A stretch of DNA of 8,697 nt from Desulfobacteraceae bacterium (GTDB taxonomy: Bacteria; Desulfobacterota; Desulfobacteria; Desulfobacterales; Desulfobacteraceae). The first letter of the stretch is position 1. Each line of letters starts with the position of its first letter. Positions 6,717-8,697 of this stretch are shown here, one piece after another. The notes beneath the pieces were generated by a model. That model was not told the origin of the DNA. It did no database searches and saw only the letters and a list, made by a program, of their open reading frames with translations. The stretch lies in contig PIVQ01000277.1 of NCBI GenBank assembly GCA_003354055.1, positions 1 to 8,697 of the forward strand, written 5' to 3'. The translations under genes were made by a program, and so were the position numbers.

Positions 6717-6725
6717 TTAGCATCA

Positions 6726-6767
6726 AGGAGCCCCTGTGCCGCTTTATCCATTGACACAGGGGCTCCT
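6726..6767. terminator. Hairpin between the convergent MCP and CHASE-PAS genes, probable terminator
   Basis: AGGAGCCCCTGTG (6726-6738) pairs perfectly with CACAGGGGCTCCT (6755-6767), giving a 13-bp stem with a 16-nt loop, in the 68-bp gap between two convergent stop codons. On the plus strand it is followed by GGTTTATAG and, about 20 bp on, a T-rich stretch. On the minus strand it is followed by GATGCTAATTAAAA. Neither side has a tight T run, so it may work as a bidirectional but imperfect terminator or as an mRNA 3'-end stabiliser. Confidence 0.65.
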
Positions 6768-6784
6768 GGTTTATAGACTCGAAT

Positions 6785-8647
6785 TTATTTTTTATTCTTT
6801 TTCATTTTGATATACCAATCTTCATTGCCATAGAGTTCATCTGAACATTCAGGGCACACACTGTGACTGAAAGAGGCGTCAGAGTGTTTTTCAATATATG
6901 ATTCTAGTAGATTCCAATATCCTTTGTCGTCCCTGATTTTTTTACAATGTGCACAGATGGGTACTATGCCTTCTAATGTTTTTATCTCATCCAGGGCTTT
7001 TTGAAGCTTGTCAATTAAATGGTCTCGTTCTTTTTCACGTATTTTGCGTTCGGAAATATCATGTATGATAGAACATAACAGAGATTTACCCCCAACGGCG
7101 AGTGGCCCGCTGAATACTTCAACATCACGAACCGAGCCGTTGGAAAGGCGATGGCGGAAGTTAAAATAGTTCTTTTGCTCAGACTGCGCTTTTTTCATCT
7201 CCGCATGAACTTCTTCTTGGGAAAGTATATTTATATCCGTTATCTGCATATTCAATAACGTCTGTTTCGAATACCCATAGTATTCACAAGCAGAACGATT
7301 TGCATCTACAATGTCAGCTGTGTCCTTATTTATGAGCAGCATTGGGGAGATGTTATTTTCAAACAGGGTTCCGTACAGCATCTCTTTATCTTTTGCGGTT
7401 TCGTCTGCCTGTTTGCGCCTGGTTATATCGCGCAATGCCGTTACTCTTGTTTCATGCCCTTTGTACAAAAACATCTTGGCCTGGATTTCCAATGGGAATA
7501 TCGACCTGTCTTTTCTCAAACCATTTGCTTCGTAGGTCTGCTCATGGCCCGATAGCATATGTTTTTTTACTATTTCCCGACTCTCCGGCGGCACAAGATC
7601 CACTGCCGTTAAACCAATGAGTTCTTTACCCCGGTATCCGAACATTTTGTACATGTTATCATTCGCGTCAAGAATGATGCCCTTTTCAGTGATTGCAATC
7701 CCCTCAAACGTAGCATCCGAAAGACTGCGGAACCGCTCATTGCTGTCTATCAGCGTTTGATGCCTATTTCTCAGGACAAATATCAGAAGGGTCAACAGGC
7801 AGACGATCAAAAAGCCAATGGCTCTGAAGAAGTTCAGCTTTTTCCGGATGAATGAGTACCAGCCTCCGATAGGAATCCCCCCTAATTCCCAATGTCCGTC
7901 CGGCAACTCAATTTGTACAACTAATGGTTGCGAATCAAAAATATCACTTTGGCCCCAAAAAACCTTACCTGTTTTATCACGTAGAGCTAAATTGATATCT
8001 GAAGTTTTCAACAAAAAACCGGCATTTTCTAAAATCGGGGGAACGTCTATTACCATTGTCGCCAGGCCCCAAAACGAATCCTCGACAAACACCGCCTTTC
8101 TGGCAACCAGCCCCAGCCCACCTTGCCGAAGCTCGTAAGGACCACTCAATATTGTTTTACGTGTCTGTATCGTACGTTGTACATCGGCTCTGACAAAAGG
8201 CCGTTTGTCATTTATAAGGTCATGCCCTTGAGCCTTTTCGTTTCCTTTAATTGGGTAGACATAACGTATTACACCTCCCGGTGCTAATGCAAAGTTTCTT
8301 ATCCCCTTGAAGCTGGCATAAAGACCGGATGTGAAGATCCTGTATTCCTTTTTTAAAAGTTGTTCTGTAGGATTTGATTCGGCAAACGCGCCTAACCCTT
8401 CTAACAGTGCAAAACGATTGGCGATTGAGATCTCCAGCGAATTTTTTAATAGGTGGAGTTCAATTGTATCCTGGGCTTTTTGTTCAGTTAAAAGGCGTTC
8501 CTTATACCAATAATCAGCAAACCACCACACTGGCAGGAGAAGAAGAGCCAATAAAATAGTTGTCCAAAATGTAGGATGCCATCTTGCCGCGGTTCGATGC
8601 AAGTTTGAATGACCTTGATATGGTTTGTTCCCTTTTTTCATTTGCAT
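6785..8647 (-). CDS. Membrane sensor: CHASE domain, two PAS domains and a C-terminal double-CxxC module
   Basis: This is a predicted inner-membrane sensory protein of 620 residues, counted from the ATG at 8647. TM1 is at about 27-44. The periplasmic CHASE domain (about 70-205) has family-typical FALAPGGVIRYVYPIKGNEKA in pieces at 119-139, GHDLI at 141-145, LSGPYELRQGGLGLVARKAVF from 167, and SFWGLATMVID. TM2 is at about 274-293. PAS1 (about 302-412) has EGIAITEKGIILDAND and GYRGKELIG and ends ALRDITRRK; PAS2 (about 422-535) ends IIHDISERK. A short coiled coil (KLQKALDEIKTLEGI) leads to C565-x-x-C568 with HCKKIRDDKGYWN, then C598-x-x-C601 (SVCPEC). No kinase, GGDEF, EAL, HD or methyl-accepting domain is present, so the output is unknown; the cysteines could bind metal. 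Start is uncertain: ATG 8647, ATG 8641 and TTG 8683 all lack a clear ribosome site, and the frame stays open to the window edge. Confidence 0.85.
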   Translation of the reverse strand: MQMKKGNKPYQGHSNLHRTAARWHPTFWTTILLALLLLPVWWFADYWYKERLLTEQKAQDTIELHLLKNSLEISIANRFALLEGLGAFAESNPTEQLLKKEYRIFTSGLYASFKGIRNFALAPGGVIRYVYPIKGNEKAQGHDLINDKRPFVRADVQRTIQTRKTILSGPYELRQGGLGLVARKAVFVEDSFWGLATMVIDVPPILENAGFLLKTSDINLALRDKTGKVFWGQSDIFDSQPLVVQIELPDGHWELGGIPIGGWYSFIRKKLNFFRAIGFLIVCLLTLLIFVLRNRHQTLIDSNERFRSLSDATFEGIAITEKGIILDANDNMYKMFGYRGKELIGLTAVDLVPPESREIVKKHMLSGHEQTYEANGLRKDRSIFPLEIQAKMFLYKGHETRVTALRDITRRKQADETAKDKEMLYGTLFENNISPMLLINKDTADIVDANRSACEYYGYSKQTLLNMQITDINILSQEEVHAEMKKAQSEQKNYFNFRHRLSNGSVRDVEVFSGPLAVGGKSLLCSIIHDISERKIREKERDHLIDKLQKALDEIKTLEGIVPICAHCKKIRDDKGYWNLLESYIEKHSDASFSHSVCPECSDELYGNEDWYIKMKKNKK

Positions 8648-8697
8648 AAAAATCAGGGTACAATAAATAGTGATGCAAGGCAAACAGCGCCTGGTCT

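Noticed and set aside
7311..8559. Plus-strand short open frames inside the CHASE-PAS gene
   Set aside because: They are short and antisense to clear CHASE and PAS coding sequence, with no ribosome sites or domains.

Overview
The window looks like chromosomal DNA from an anaerobic bacterium of the Desulfobacterota, probably a Desulfobacteraceae-like sulfate reducer. This is inferred from three things: the branched-chain amino-acid transporter genes, a response regulator with a MerR/excisionase-type helix-turn-helix placed before the receiver, and a sensor ending in the double-CxxC tail (CxHCKKIRDDKGYW...CPEC) that I associate with signalling proteins of that group. No rRNA, tRNA, insertion sequence, phage gene or CRISPR array is visible. 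No sequence search was possible.

Layout. Bases 1-2651 (+) hold the end of a LIV-type ABC transporter operon: the 3' part of livH, then livM overlapping it by 17 bp, then livF 4 bp later. livG, the other ATPase gene, is not between livM and livF as it usually is. A strong intrinsic terminator (about 2715-2754) closes the operon. The gap 2652-2968 also holds an inverted-repeat cluster, short purine-rich and TGCA-phased repeats, and a good sigma70-like promoter.

Bases 2969-6716 (+) form a small chemosensory cluster: an HTH-receiver response regulator, CheW, and an 853-residue methyl-accepting chemotaxis protein (MCP). No CheA, CheR, CheB or CheY is present. The MCP is the most striking gene here. 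Its periplasmic part is three consecutive copies of one CHASE3-type sensor module (about 137 residues each, 160-161 residue period), giving an unusually long ectodomain of about 480 residues. It ends in a pentapeptide that fits the CheR-docking consensus. A plausible reading is that the MCP senses an external signal, passes it through CheW to a CheA encoded elsewhere, and that the DNA-binding response regulator is one output. The last link is inference.

Bases 6785 to about 8647 (-) encode a convergent membrane sensor: CHASE domain, two PAS domains and a C-terminal double-CxxC module. It has no histidine kinase, GGDEF, EAL or methyl-accepting domain, so its output is unknown. A 13-bp-stem hairpin lies between the two convergent genes. 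The response regulator and the CHASE-PAS gene look more AT-rich by eye than the transporter and MCP genes.
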